From JBBQDZ01 sp038237515 (lineage in GTDB: Bacteria; Actinomycetota; Thermoleophilia; Gaiellales; Gaiellaceae): 64,000 nt of DNA. This document shows positions 1 through 12,500 of this stretch, in pieces (position 1 is the first letter of the stretch; each line of letters starts with the position of its first letter). Under the pieces are notes generated by a model. It was not told where the DNA came from, made no database searches, and worked only from the letters and a program-made list of their open reading frames with translations. A program made the translations under genes and the position numbers. The stretch is from positions 6,598 through 70,597 of the forward strand of contig JBBRYP010000014.1 in assembly GCA_038237515.1 (NCBI GenBank), read 5' to 3'.

Positions 1-1523
<1,523 letters not shown>

Positions 1524-1527
<4 letters not shown>

Positions 1528-2771
1528 AGAGTCACCTTCGGGTCGGAGTAGGAGCTCCCGGTGACGTCGAGCGGGCTGTCGGCCCCGTCCACCTGCACCC
1601 GCACGAGGTACTGCCCGGCGACCACGTCGACGGCTCGGATCGTGATCGTGTTCGTGTCGGCGGTCCGCGGCTCGCTCACGAACGTGTACGCGTGCGCGCC
1701 GACCGCGACCAGCTCGTTGAAGAGGAACGCGACGCGCTGGGTCTTGCCGACGACCGGGTCGATGATGATCGCCACATCGGCCGAGTCGAACGTGTCCGGC
1801 CCAACCACCTTCGTCGTCTGATTCGCGAGAGTGATGTCGTACGTGCCGTTCTTCCTGATCTTCGGCGTCAGCACGAAGGGGAAGACGTTCGAGACGACGC
1901 CGGGATGATCGACGCCCGGGGGCGGGACACCCATCTTCCGCGGATGCTGGATCTGGACGCCGTGCACGCCCGCCTTCAGCGCGGGCAACATCGCCGTCAC
2001 CTCGTTGTCGGTTGCGGTCACCCCCGTCGCGGGCGCACCGTCGACGAGCACGTTGACGGTGTCGCCGGCAAGCCGCTTGCCGCGGATCCGGATCTGCGCG
2101 CCCGCGAGGATCGGATCGTCGACTCCGGACGCGGCCACAACCTGCTCGACCAGGGGCTCCCGGAACGTCTCGACGTAGAGGTTGCGCAGCCGGACCGGCA
2201 GCGGCGAGGCGAACGGCGCTTCGCTCTCGATCAGCACCACGGTGCCCTGATAGGCGACGGAGAGGTTGTACTTCGTCTGGAAGAAGACCGACCAGAGCTT
2301 CGACAACTCCTCGAGGGTCAGCGGCAGCTGCGTGAACTTGACGAGCTCGACGTCGCTCGAGAGGTCGGACGGAGCAAGCACCGAGAACGCGCTGCGCGCA
2401 TTGTCGATCTGAACTCGCGTCAGGACAGGCTTGGCGTGCATCGTGCGGACGACGCTCCCGAGCACCCGCTGCGGCTCGAACTGGCTGTCCTCGCCGTAGA
2501 CCGTGAGCAGGTAGTGGAGATCGACGCCGACGCGCGGGCGCTGGACGAGAGCGGCGTCGGCGCGGCGCGTCGGCAGGTCCTCGTTGCGCACGGCCGCGTT
2601 CGGCGTCACCTGGTAGAGGAAGACGTTGACTCCTGGGTCGGGAAGCCCGGCGGAGGGGGCGTCCGGATTGACCATCGTCGCGGTCGCGCCGACGACGTCT
2701 TTCCCGACGGACTTGTCGAGGAGCTGCTGGAGGGTTGCTGTCACGGTTGCGATCGCGTAGTGGTTGCTCAT
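1524..2771 (-). CDS. DUF4255 (Pvc16-type) tail terminator/cap protein
   Basis: A 415-residue protein whose first ~190 residues match the DUF4255/Pvc16 N-terminal family: an N-terminal helix, an N-V-F-L-Y-Q-V-T-P strand near residue 48, and a D-L-H-Y-L-L-T-V-Y-G stretch near 85. Pvc16-like proteins are thought to cap the tail tube or sheath at the distal end in extracellular contractile injection systems. The C-terminal half is beta-rich and resembles two IPT/Ig-like modules (for example around residues 215-300), longer than minimal Pvc16 proteins. It lies between a Pro/Ala-rich gene (6 bp upstream) and the AAA ATPase (4 bp overlap), the usual order for these clusters. The function is taken from the family; the Ig-like reading is inference. 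Confidence 0.88.
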
Positions 2772-2777
2772 CGCCGT

Positions 2778-3530
2778 TCAGCGCGTGAGCCGGTCGACGT
2801 ATCGGCGCGCAGCCGCGAGCTCTCCGAAGCCCCGGGCCGCAGCCGCCACCGGGGCCGGCGCTGGCTCCGGCCGTGTGAGCGGCTCCGGCGGCCGGGGGCT
2901 CCGCACCTCGACGCGACCGATGCGCACTTCGACACGCGACTCGGGCCGCACGGGCGCGAGCGCCGGCAGCGGCGCCTCGAGCGGCCTCGCCTCGACCGAG
3001 GCGCGCGGCCTCGGCTCTGTCGTCTCGGTGCGCTCGAGCCCCGGATCCGCGCTCGGCCGGGCGCGGATCGCCGCCTGCGCCGGGGGTTCGGCGAGATGCC
3101 GTCGCCGGTCCGGAGAAAGCGCAGGAACGGCGACCGCTGGCTCCACGTGAGCCCCGCGAACGCCGCTGTCGGGAGCGACTGGAGGCGCTGCACTTGCACG
3201 CGGAGCGGGCGCGCCGGCTGCCGACCCCGACTCGACCTCGACCGGACTCGCCTCCGCCCGTGCCGGCATCTCGCTCGCCGGTGCGACGACCGGCCGCGCC
3301 GCGGTAATGGCAGCGACCGGGGAATCCGCCCGGGCGGCTGCCCGGGGCGGGTCCACCACGGCATACGGGACAGCTTCTGGAGGACGGGGCACGGCCAGTT
3401 CCTGCGTCGGCGGGTCCGGTGCCGCCTCTACGTCCAGGAGCGAGAGCTCCGGCGCTCGACGCGGCTGCGGTGCGGGCGCCGGCGACGCGCCCATCGCTCG
3501 TGAGACCAGGCCGTGGACGAAGTCCGTCAC
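2778..3530 (-). CDS. Pro/Ala-rich low-complexity protein of tail cluster
   Basis: A 250-residue protein with no domain that I recognise. Residues ~15-215 are dominated by Ala, Pro, Arg and Glu with repeated APxPR/VEVR-like segments and almost no predicted hydrophobic core, so most of it is probably disordered. Short ordered-looking helices occur at the N-terminus (DFVHGLVSRAMG) and C-terminus (GELAAARRYVDRLTR). The GTG start overlaps the stop of the upstream chaperone-like gene by 4 bp, and DUF4255 begins 6 bp after its stop, so it is embedded in the operon. A linker, chaperone tether or tape-like spacer is possible, but no function can be assigned from sequence. Confidence 0.75.
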   Translation of the reverse strand: MTDFVHGLVSRAMGASPAPAPQPRRAPELSLLDVEAAPDPPTQELAVPRPPEAVPYAVVDPPRAAARADSPVAAITAARPVVAPASEMPARAEASPVEVESGSAAGAPAPRASAAPPVAPDSGVRGAHVEPAVAVPALSPDRRRHLAEPPAQAAIRARPSADPGLERTETTEPRPRASVEARPLEAPLPALAPVRPESRVEVRIGRVEVRSPRPPEPLTRPEPAPAPVAAAARGFGELAAARRYVDRLTR

Positions 3531-4378
3531 GGGCGCCAGCCGTCTCCGGCCGAGGTCGCAAGGAGCTCGAGGTACCGCCGCCGGCGACGCAGGTCGAGCT
3601 CGAGGATCTCGCGCTCGCTCCAGTGGTAGTGCAGCGCGAGCGCGTGTACTTCACGCCAGAGGCGGCCCGCGCCTCCGGTCAGCTCGGCGAGGAGGATGCT
3701 CGCCGCATCGAGGAGAGCGGAGAACCGCCATCCGCACGCCGGACAGTCGAGGAGCAGCGACACCTCGGCCTGCGGATCGAGGCTCGCCATCGCCGCCGAC
3801 AGCTCCGGGCAAGCCTCGTCGGGGACCCGGTCGACCGCCTCGCCCTCGACCGTGACCTCGTAGACGCAGCGGTCGAGGATGGCTCGCACGCCGGCCTCGA
3901 CGTCCGCCTCGCGCGCGGCGTCCTCCTGGTCGCACCCGGTAGGAAGCCGAAAGCGGACGTCGCAGCGGGCGCCGTCGGCTCGAAGCGTCGCCTCGTAGCG
4001 CTCGCGCGGGTCGGGGTAGGGCGCGACGAGCAGTCGCGGGACCGACAGCTCGACGTCCATCCGCTCGCCGCAGTCCGGGCAGTCAAGGATGCAGGCGAGG
4101 CGGTCCCCGAACGCCGCAGCCCGAAGGTGGAGGAGCAACGCCTCGCGATCGCCCGCGGTGAGCGAGCGAACAGTGGTTCCGGTCGCGGTCGCCCCGCCCA
4201 CTTGCAGCACGCAGCGTTCGAGAAGTTCGCTGACCGTCTCTGCACGAGTCGATCCGTCGGTGGCATCCAGCAAGTGCGCCTCGTCGGCACCGGTCGGCGC
4301 CCGCAACTCGGCTTCCCGCCGCGGCAGGCCGCCGGCGAACGCCCCGTGGGGCAGCGTGATCGCGCGCGTCGCGCTCAC
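3527..4378 (-). CDS. Baseplate/tail assembly chaperone-like protein with two CPxC motifs
   Basis: A 283-residue protein, GTG start 2 bp after the tube gene. The opening ATRAITLPHG and the R-E-A-E-L-R-x-x-T-G-A-D-E segment resemble T4-family baseplate hub assembly chaperone/Mu gp41-like proteins. The tail end with YHWSEREILEL and an RRRRRYLELL helix also fits that group. Two paired-cysteine motifs, CPDC (residues 100-103) and CPAC (212-215), probably bind one zinc between them. It lies directly after sheath and tube, where such chaperones are usually encoded. A longer upstream in-frame reading exists, but it overlaps the tube gene and has shadow composition. The assignment to this family is moderate. 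Confidence 0.68.
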   Translation of the reverse strand: MSATRAITLPHGAFAGGLPRREAELRAPTGADEAHLLDATDGSTRAETVSELLERCVLQVGGATATGTTVRSLTAGDREALLLHLRAAAFGDRLACILDCPDCGERMDVELSVPRLLVAPYPDPRERYEATLRADGARCDVRFRLPTGCDQEDAAREADVEAGVRAILDRCVYEVTVEGEAVDRVPDEACPELSAAMASLDPQAEVSLLLDCPACGWRFSALLDAASILLAELTGGAGRLWREVHALALHYHWSEREILELDLRRRRRYLELLATSAGDGWRP

Positions 4379-4380
4379 CG

Positions 4381-4902
4381 TCAGGGCTCGACGAAACTCG
4401 GCTCGGCAGGCTCCGGGATTTCGTAGTCGCGCTCGATTCCTTCGTTCTCGAGCTTGATGTGCTGGATTGCGACCGCGTTGGCGTTGGCGTCCAGGTCGGG
4501 CAGCGACTGGTACTCGGACACCCAGCAGCGGAAGACCTTGTACGCGAGCGCGAGCTGGCCGGCCTCGTTGTAGACCTCGATCAGTATGTTCTTGCGGAAG
4601 TCCTTGAGCGAGACCTCTGCGCCCAGTCCGGAGCCGAAGTTCCAGACCTTGTTCGCCCACTGCTCGAACTCCACGTCGTGCGTGACGCCGCGCTCGAGCG
4701 TAATCGCCTCGTACTTGGTCCGTCCCGGCGACTTCCTTGACGTGCTGGGGTCGCCGCCCTGACGGTGCTCGACCACTTCCGTCGTCCGCTTCAGCGCGGA
4801 GACCTTGCTGATTCCGGCGACGTATCGGCCGTCCCACTTGACCCGGAACTTGAAGTTCTTGTACGGGTCGAACCGGGTCGGGTTCACGCTGAACTCGGCC
4901 AT
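4381..4902 (-). CDS. gp19-type tail tube protein
   Basis: A 173-residue protein of the T4 gp19/phage tail protein family, the subunit that stacks into the inner tube of a contractile tail. The N-terminal F-D-P-Y-K-N-F-K-F-R-V-K-W stretch, the central E-V-V-E-H-R-Q-G-G-D segment near residue 42 and the closing I-Q-H-I-K-L-E-N-E-G-I-E-R-D are hallmark positions. Length is the usual 140-180. The ATG start sits just downstream of the sheath gene stop (11 bp gap), the standard sheath-tube order. Only one tube gene is visible here; injection systems often have two or three, and the others may lie beyond the left edge. Confidence 0.93.
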   Translation of the reverse strand: MAEFSVNPTRFDPYKNFKFRVKWDGRYVAGISKVSALKRTTEVVEHRQGGDPSTSRKSPGRTKYEAITLERGVTHDVEFEQWANKVWNFGSGLGAEVSLKDFRKNILIEVYNEAGQLALAYKVFRCWVSEYQSLPDLDANANAVAIQHIKLENEGIERDYEIPEPAEPSFVEP

Positions 4903-4913
4903 GGCGGCTCTCC

Positions 4914-7094
<2,181 letters not shown>

Positions 7095-7133
7095 GTGACT
7101 CTCCTTCCTAGCTCCGAACTGACGCGATGCCGT

Positions 7134-7541
7134 TCACGACCAGTCGGTCTTGGCCGACGCCCTCGCTTCCCTCACGATCGCCACGAGCCGCTGCGCGGAG
7201 AGCTCTCCAAGCGCCACCCTCTCGGGCCGCAGCTCGTAGAGAGCTGACTCGCGGCCGTCGTCGATCATGGCGAGCACCTTCACGCAAGGGCGGCTCTCGA
7301 GCAGTTCTGCAGCCAGGCGCGCGTCGTCGCGCCCGGTGATGACGAAGTCGACGCTGGTCGTCTGCACGACCTCACGAGCGCGGTCGCCGTCGACCTCGCC
7401 GACCACGTCTACATCGTCCGCCTTCGAGAGAGCGTCTACGACGATGTCACGAAGCATTCGCGGCATATCGACGAGGAGGAGGTGCGATCTCTCCAATGGG
7501 CATCCCAGCCGAGTCTCCACCCCGGCCCGCCTGGCGTCCAT
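7134..7541 (-). CDS. Receiver-like regulatory protein lacking the phospho-Asp
   Basis: Up to 135 residues with the alternating beta/alpha pattern of a response-regulator receiver domain (HLLLVDMPRMLRDIVVDAL, then DVVGEV, DFVITG, VKVLAMI, then a final helix). The position normally held by the phosphorylated Asp reads DFVITG, with no Asp, so phosphorylation is unlikely. No output domain is present. The start is uncertain: a TTG at residue 16 (LERSHLLL) gives a better domain boundary than the upstream ATG. It lies immediately upstream of the sheath gene on the same strand and divergent from the LuxR gene, suggesting a role in controlling the tail cluster. Function is inference. Confidence 0.6.
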   Translation of the reverse strand: MDARRAGVETRLGCPLERSHLLLVDMPRMLRDIVVDALSKADDVDVVGEVDGDRAREVVQTTSVDFVITGRDDARLAAELLESRPCVKVLAMIDDGRESALYELRPERVALGELSAQRLVAIVREARASAKTDWS

Positions 7542-7672
7542 GGATCGCCCGGCTCATCTTTGGCCGGACAGGGATCTGGATCCGGCGCGCAAGGGGTCTA
7601 GTTCCCAGGCGCCTTGACGCTCCGCGAAGAAGCTGTCATCGTCGGCTCAGCCAAGCCCGGGGGGATCACACG

Positions 7673-8344
7673 GTGGTGCCGGATGAGCGTGGCTGCGGCT
7701 CGAATGACGTGATTCGCGTTTTCGTCGCTGCGCGTGTACGTCTTTATCGGGAGGGACTCGCGGACCTCCTCGATCGCGCGCCGCACATCCAGGTCGTCGG
7801 CACGGCGGCAGACGGAGCCGAGACGCTCGGCGAGCTTGCCACTCTCGAGCCGGACATCGTCGTCGTCGACACCGCTCTCCACGACGGTCTGGCGCAGATC
7901 CGCGCGATCATCGCCGCCCGGCCGGAGGTGCGCATCGTCGCGTTCGCGGTGCCCGACCGCCCGCAGGACGTGATCGGCTACGCAGAGGCCGGCGTTGCGG
8001 GGTTCGTCACGCGGGATGCGTCGGCCGCCGAACTCGTTGAGACCGTGGAGCGCGCCGCGGACGGAGAGATCCTCTGCTCGCCGAGGATGGCTGCCACCCT
8101 TTTCCGGCGAATTGGCGAGCTCGCCGCGGAACGCGCTCCGGAGCCGCCGCTCCGGCACCTCACGACGCGAGAGCTGGAGGTCGTGCTCCTGATCGGCGAC
8201 GGCCTCTCGAACCGGCAGATCGCAGTACGGCTCCAGATCGAGTTGGCGACGGTGAAGAACCACGTCCACAACGTCCTAGAGAAGCTCCAGGTCACGACCC
8301 GCGCCGACGCCGCCGAGCGTGTGCGCGCCGAGGCGGCGTTCTAA
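7673..8344 (+). CDS. LuxR/NarL-family response regulator with atypical receiver
   Basis: A 223-residue NarL-type protein. A receiver-like domain (about residues 13-130) is followed by a LuxR helix-turn-helix (about 163-220, LTTRELEVVLLIGDGLSNRQ and TVKNHVHNVLEKL). The candidate phospho-acceptor Asp66 is present (IVVVD), but the N-terminal acidic pair is replaced by VAAR, the Thr/Ser switch by FAV, and the usual Lys by Arg (FVTRD). It may therefore work without phosphorylation. GTG is chosen at 7673 behind a GGGGGA stretch; it gives the normal family length. It diverges from the tail cluster and is the obvious candidate regulator for it. Confidence 0.85.
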   Translation: MVPDERGCGSNDVIRVFVAARVRLYREGLADLLDRAPHIQVVGTAADGAETLGELATLEPDIVVVDTALHDGLAQIRAIIAARPEVRIVAFAVPDRPQDVIGYAEAGVAGFVTRDASAAELVETVERAADGEILCSPRMAATLFRRIGELAAERAPEPPLRHLTTRELEVVLLIGDGLSNRQIAVRLQIELATVKNHVHNVLEKLQVTTRADAAERVRAEAAF

Positions 8345-8858
8345 AGTCGACGCCGGGATGAGGCGCATGCTCGCCGAGGAAGTCCGCGGAGATGATGCGC
8401 TTGGCCACCGCGGCTTGCCCGGATGTAACAGGGACCACTTCAGGTCGGCCGCGCCGAGCGAGTGGCAGCCGCCACTCGGGGACTTCGCATTCGGAGCTCC
8501 GGGTCGAACGAATCCGGGTCAAGGTCGGGCGCAGCGACGCGATGAAGTTCGACGAGCTTCGCCGAGCGATTTCGCAGTTCGAAAGCCGTCCGCCAAGGGC
8601 ATATCCTCATGTTAGTCGTCTAAATAGACAACAGACAGCAGGACTAATACAAGCTACCACTAGCGCCGCTACGTCGAGGTCGTGCTCGCCGTGTTGCGGC
8701 CGCCGCGCACCCACAGCCCCGCGGGACGCGAGCGGCGCCGAACATCGACACGCTCGCGAAGGGCCTGACGACCGCCAGCGGCAATCGTCGTCGCGCGATC
8801 GTGCGAGCTGCGTCTACGGAAGTCGACTGCGCTCTCCGTTCGCGCTTCCTCGCGCGGC
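8345..8858. other. Intergenic stretch, no supported gene
   Basis: About 510 bp between the LuxR gene and the convergent TIM-barrel-like gene. A hairpin with GAGTGGC arms around an AGCC loop lies near 8459-8478 and could terminate LuxR transcription, though no T-run follows. A locally AT-rich patch at about 8608-8655 contains GTCTA-AA-TAGAC. A protein-like run (VKVGRSDAMKFDELRRAI) at about 8517-8580 in the plus direction may be a remnant, but I recognise nothing in it. Confidence 0.5.
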
Positions 8859-10112
8859 TTACGAGGCCTCAGATTCGGCCGCACCCTGCTCCGCGTCCAG
8901 TGCGGTGCGGATCCAATCGAGGGCGCTCAGCCGCAGAAAGCCGTAGTGGTAGAAGTCCATCCGGGTCACGCCGAGCGAGCGCAGGAGCGACACCTTCTCC
9001 GCCAGGTTCGCCGCGTCGTCGCAGTCCGGCGGCGACGGTCGTAGGCAGACGACGAACGGCGTCTCGTCGCCGATGAGCGCCCGGTACGCCTCGACGTCGA
9101 GACGGAGGCGGGCGGGGTCGGCGACGTAGCCGATCGCCTCGATCCCGTGGCACGACCGCGAGACCTTGCGGACGTCGACGCCGAGCAGCCAGGAGATGTC
9201 TGCCGCAGGGCCGCCTGTCGGTCGTCCCGTGGCGTAGCCCTTGATCGCACCGGCATGGTCCATCATCACGAGCCGCCGGCCGCGAGCCTCGACCACGTCG
9301 GCTACCTCCGCGATGAGCGACGACACGGTCGCCTCGCGAGCATCGAGGTAGCCGAGAAGCTCGCCGTCCGCGATGGCCGCGAGGGAGGCTCGCGTCGGAG
9401 CGTCGGCGGACGCATCCTCCCGGCCGTCGGCGAGGGCGCCCTCGAGATCGTCACGGACGAATGCACGCACCCTCTCCGCGTCGACGCCCTGCCCGCGCGC
9501 GGCGGCCAGGCAGTGATCGCAGAAGCACAGCCCGAGCAGAAACCGCGTCAGCGGGTCGAGCGAGATCAGATAGCGCTCGTGATGGTACCCGTGCTCGAGT
9601 CCGTGGTAGTGGAGCGACTCCGCGAGGATGGACTGGATCTCGTAGCGGCAGACGTCGGCGGCGACAGCGCGGGCGTACGCGCGGGCGTCGGGGTTCGCGG
9701 GGCAGAAGTCGCCCTCGTCCCGATCGCCGAACGCGTTCTGCGGCGCGCAGGTGGGGTACTCGCCGGGTCGGTCGACGTGGAAGAAGACGGTCCACGCGTG
9801 CACCGCGAGGCCGCGGCCTTCCGCCGCTCGGCACGTCTCCTCCAGAACGTCCCGCTCACGCGCCAGCGGACTGACGGCCGGCTGCACCAGCCCGTCGTAG
9901 AGCCGCGGGTCGGGCGGGAAGAAGTGCGCGCCGCGCTCCTGAAGGACGACGCGATGAGCCCGGTTGTGCGGGAATACGTCGCGGGCGGCGTGGTAGACGA
10001 AGGCCGGCGTCACGCCGCCGAGCCCAGCTCGCAGCTCGAGATTGTCGAGGACTGTGTCGATCCCCTCGCCGGCGAGATCGGCGGCGAAGAGGAGGCCGGA
10101 GGTCTCGCTCAC
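8859..10112 (-). CDS. Uncharacterised protein, possible TIM-barrel hydrolase
   Basis: A 417-residue cytoplasmic protein of unknown function. An N-terminal VYHAARDVFPHN segment, an AWTVFFHVDRPGEYP strand near residue 115 and a Cys motif CFCDHC near residue 212 recall bacterial (beta/alpha)8-barrel proteins annotated as putative glycoside hydrolases, which often carry LCFCxHC at this place. The C-terminal part (VSLLRSLGVTRMDFYHYGF) fits a last barrel strand. The GTG start lies 6 bp after the amidohydrolase stop, giving a two-gene operon, so it may act on the same substrate. The fold assignment is tentative and no reaction can be named. Confidence 0.7.
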   Translation of the reverse strand: MSETSGLLFAADLAGEGIDTVLDNLELRAGLGGVTPAFVYHAARDVFPHNRAHRVVLQERGAHFFPPDPRLYDGLVQPAVSPLARERDVLEETCRAAEGRGLAVHAWTVFFHVDRPGEYPTCAPQNAFGDRDEGDFCPANPDARAYARAVAADVCRYEIQSILAESLHYHGLEHGYHHERYLISLDPLTRFLLGLCFCDHCLAAARGQGVDAERVRAFVRDDLEGALADGREDASADAPTRASLAAIADGELLGYLDAREATVSSLIAEVADVVEARGRRLVMMDHAGAIKGYATGRPTGGPAADISWLLGVDVRKVSRSCHGIEAIGYVADPARLRLDVEAYRALIGDETPFVVCLRPSPPDCDDAANLAEKVSLLRSLGVTRMDFYHYGFLRLSALDWIRTALDAEQGAAESEAS

Positions 10113-10119
10113 GCGCAGC

Positions 10120-11388
10120 CTATGGCTCTTCGCCGGCTGCGGCGGCCATGGCGTCCGGCGTGCGGCCTTCTTCGCGGAGGGCCCGCTGCTTCTCGGTGAA
10201 CGGGATCTGGAAGGGCGGCCAGATCGGCTCCTCCGTCCAGATAGCGCCGGCCGGGAGCAGAACGCGCTCGAGCCGGCGGCCGCCGACGAACGTGGCGCTG
10301 TTCCGGAGCAGCTTGTCCGCGTGACGGACAGTGCCGTGGATGTCCTGCAGCGGGAACTCGCCCCGGTAGAGCCTGAACAGCGCGACGTCGGCACGCGACC
10401 CCGGCCGGAGCGTCCCCACCTCGCGCTCGAGCCCCAGCACAGCGGCGGGACGGGCCGTCGCTGCACCGATGACGTCGCGCAGCGACATGCCGAGCCCGAT
10501 GAACTTGCTCATCACGGTCGGAAGGTCGAACGCGGGGCCGTTGACGCTCAGCTGATGCAGGTCCGTCGAGATCACGTCAGGTATGCGGCCGGCGCCCATG
10601 AGCGCCTCCGCGGTCTCGTACGAGAACGACCCGGTGCCGTGGCCGACGTCCATCACGACGCCCGCGTCCCACGCACGCTTCGCGGCGTCGAGGAGACCGC
10701 CCTCCGCGTCGACGATCCTCATCGGGTGGCCGGTGAAGCAGTGCGTGAGCACGTCGTTCGGCTTCAGGAGCGGCAGCACCTCCTCGATCGCCGGCGGGCC
10801 GAACGAGATGTGCACCATCAGCGGCAGCTCGCACTCGTCCGCTGCTCGGCGTGCGCGCCGCAGCGGCTCGAGGACGTCTCCCTCGAAAGGCTCGAGGTTC
10901 CCCATGCGCACCTTCACGCCGAGCACGAGGTCGCTGTTGCGCTCGACGAGGCGGCGGAACAGGTCGACATCGAGGTAGTGCGGGTTCGCGCACTCGTAGT
11001 CGTCGCACACGAGCCCGATGCTCGAGATGTTGAGGAACGACGTGATCCCCACGCGCGCCGCCCGAACGACGTAGTCGCGGAACCCCGGGAGCGTCAGCGC
11101 GCCGACGGAACCTGCGTCGTTCCACGTCGTCACACCGGTGCGCGCCGCAATGGGGTCGGGATGCACGCCCCAGTAGGTCACGCCCGGGAAGACGTGGGTG
11201 TGCAGATCGACGAGCCCCGGGGTGACGATCTGCCCGCGCGCGTCGATCACGGCGAACGCCGAATTGGGCGGAATGTCGCGATCGACAGCGGCGATCCGCC
11301 CGCGCGACACCGCGACGTCGAGGGATCCCTCGTTTCCTCCACCAGGATCGACGACCTCGCCGCCTCGGATCAGCAGGTCGAACTTCAC
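10120..11388 (-). CDS. Amidohydrolase/deacetylase family metallohydrolase
   Basis: A 422-residue member of the amidohydrolase superfamily, dihydroorotase/deacetylase branch (EF_0837/AHA_3915-like). It shows the metal-binding H-T-H (LVDLHTHVFPG, near residue 65), the EF_0837-type YWGVHPDP segment after it, a metal His in MVHISFGPP, CFTGHP, and a late DVIST-DLHQ metal Asp region. The C-terminal LRPGSRADVALFRL closes the beta-sandwich. Expected chemistry is hydrolysis of a C-N bond in an N-acyl amino acid, cyclic amide or acylated hydroxy acid; the substrate is unknown. GTG start. The promoter region, shared with a divergent dehydrogenase, carries a GAACGAACGTTC site. Confidence 0.88.
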   Translation of the reverse strand: MKFDLLIRGGEVVDPGGGNEGSLDVAVSRGRIAAVDRDIPPNSAFAVIDARGQIVTPGLVDLHTHVFPGVTYWGVHPDPIAARTGVTTWNDAGSVGALTLPGFRDYVVRAARVGITSFLNISSIGLVCDDYECANPHYLDVDLFRRLVERNSDLVLGVKVRMGNLEPFEGDVLEPLRRARRAADECELPLMVHISFGPPAIEEVLPLLKPNDVLTHCFTGHPMRIVDAEGGLLDAAKRAWDAGVVMDVGHGTGSFSYETAEALMGAGRIPDVISTDLHQLSVNGPAFDLPTVMSKFIGLGMSLRDVIGAATARPAAVLGLEREVGTLRPGSRADVALFRLYRGEFPLQDIHGTVRHADKLLRNSATFVGGRRLERVLLPAGAIWTEEPIWPPFQIPFTEKQRALREEGRTPDAMAAAAGEEP

Positions 11389-11420
11389 TCGCCCACGTCC
11401 CGCTCCCGGATCCGTATCAT

Positions 11421-11432
11421 GAACGAACGTTC
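11421..11432. promoter_or_regulatory. Candidate operator GAACGAACGTTC
   Basis: A perfect 5-2-5 inverted repeat (GAACG-AA-CGTTC) in the 77 bp promoter between the divergent amidohydrolase and dehydrogenase. The 11-mer GAACGAACGTT recurs (reverse orientation) at about 35065-35076, and GAACGAACG recurs just before the XRE-cupin gene at about 13062. The nearest regulator gene is that XRE-cupin protein. The motif is seen; the protein partner is inferred. Confidence 0.5.
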
Positions 11433-11465
11433 TGGACGCTATCACGCCGCTAGGGAGGAAACGGC

Positions 11466-12491
11466 ATGTCCGCGAGCATGCGGGCGCTGCTCTACACCGA
11501 GTCGTTCGCTCTCGAGGTACTCGCAGTCCCCGCTCCGCAGCCAGGTCCGGAAGAGGTCGTCGTCCGGGTCGAGGCGGCCGGCATCTGCGGCTCCGATCTG
11601 CACGGCGTCGCGTCGCGCAGCCCGCGCCGCGCACCGCCGCTGATCATGGGACACGAGCTCTGCGGCCAGGTCGTCGCCGCCGGAGGACCGGCAGTAGAAA
11701 CCTTCTTCGGGGCACGCGTTGCGGTCAACCCGCAGGTCCCGTGCGGGGAGTGCCTCGCCTGCCGCTCCGGTCAGGAGAACGTCTGCGCCCGACGCCAGCT
11801 CGTCGGGGGAACCCGCCCGGGCGGCTTCGCCGAGTTCGTCTCCGTCCCGGTGCGCTGCCTCCACCGCGTCTCGCCGGACCTCGCAGCCGACGTTGCCGTC
11901 TTCTGCGAGCCGCTCGCCACGTGCGTCCATGCGCTCCGACTCGTGCCCGACAGCTTCACGGAGGTGGCGGTCGTGCTCGGCGCCGGGACGATCGGCGTGC
12001 TCGCCGCGCAAGTCCTGCGCGTCGCGGGGACGCGTCTCATCGTCGTCAGCGAGGTCGACGAGAGCCGGAGACGGAGCGCCGAGAGCGTCGCCGACGCCGT
12101 CGTCGCGCCGCACGAGGTGTACGAGCTCGTGAACGAGCTGACCGGCGGCTCGGGCGTGAGCCTCAGCATCGACGCCGTCGGCTCCGACGACACCCGTCGA
12201 AACTCGATCCGCGTGCTCCGCGCCGGCGGCGTCGCGCTATGGCTCGGCATGCACGAGCAGGGCGCTGCCATCCCGGCGTTCGATCTCGTCGTGAGGGAGC
12301 AGCGCGTCCAGGGGTCGTTCGCCTACACGAACCCCGAGTTCGGACGTGCGCTCGGGCTGCTGGAGAGCGGGCTCATCGTTCCCGCCGTGTCGCAGAAGTC
12401 GTTCCCGCTCGAGGAGAGCGGCGAGGTCTTCACCGGCCTCCTCCACGGCGCGTCCGACGGCTTTCTCAAAGCCATCGTCAAGCCCGGCTAA
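11466..12491 (+). CDS. Zinc-dependent alcohol/polyol dehydrogenase (MDR family)
   Basis: A 341-residue medium-chain dehydrogenase of the threonine/sorbitol dehydrogenase type, oxidising a secondary alcohol with NAD(P)+. Catalytic zinc ligands Cys41 (GICGSD), His63 and Glu64 (GHE) are present. The structural zinc loop has Cys93, Cys96, Cys99 and Cys107. The Rossmann region V-L-G-A-G-T-I-G-V-L follows near residue 173. ATG start with GGGAGG at 11453-11458. It is transcribed away from the amidohydrolase and ends close to the convergent XRE-cupin gene. Substrate unknown; co-regulation with the amidohydrolase through the shared promoter is likely. Confidence 0.92.
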   Translation: MSASMRALLYTESFALEVLAVPAPQPGPEEVVVRVEAAGICGSDLHGVASRSPRRAPPLIMGHELCGQVVAAGGPAVETFFGARVAVNPQVPCGECLACRSGQENVCARRQLVGGTRPGGFAEFVSVPVRCLHRVSPDLAADVAVFCEPLATCVHALRLVPDSFTEVAVVLGAGTIGVLAAQVLRVAGTRLIVVSEVDESRRRSAESVADAVVAPHEVYELVNELTGGSGVSLSIDAVGSDDTRRNSIRVLRAGGVALWLGMHEQGAAIPAFDLVVREQRVQGSFAYTNPEFGRALGLLESGLIVPAVSQKSFPLEESGEVFTGLLHGASDGFLKAIVKPG

Positions 12492-12500
12492 ACGCGCTCG

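Noticed and set aside
8600..8660. AT-rich GTCTA-AA-TAGAC patch as an attachment site or origin
   Set aside because: Short, single copy, no tRNA or integrase nearby; no further support.
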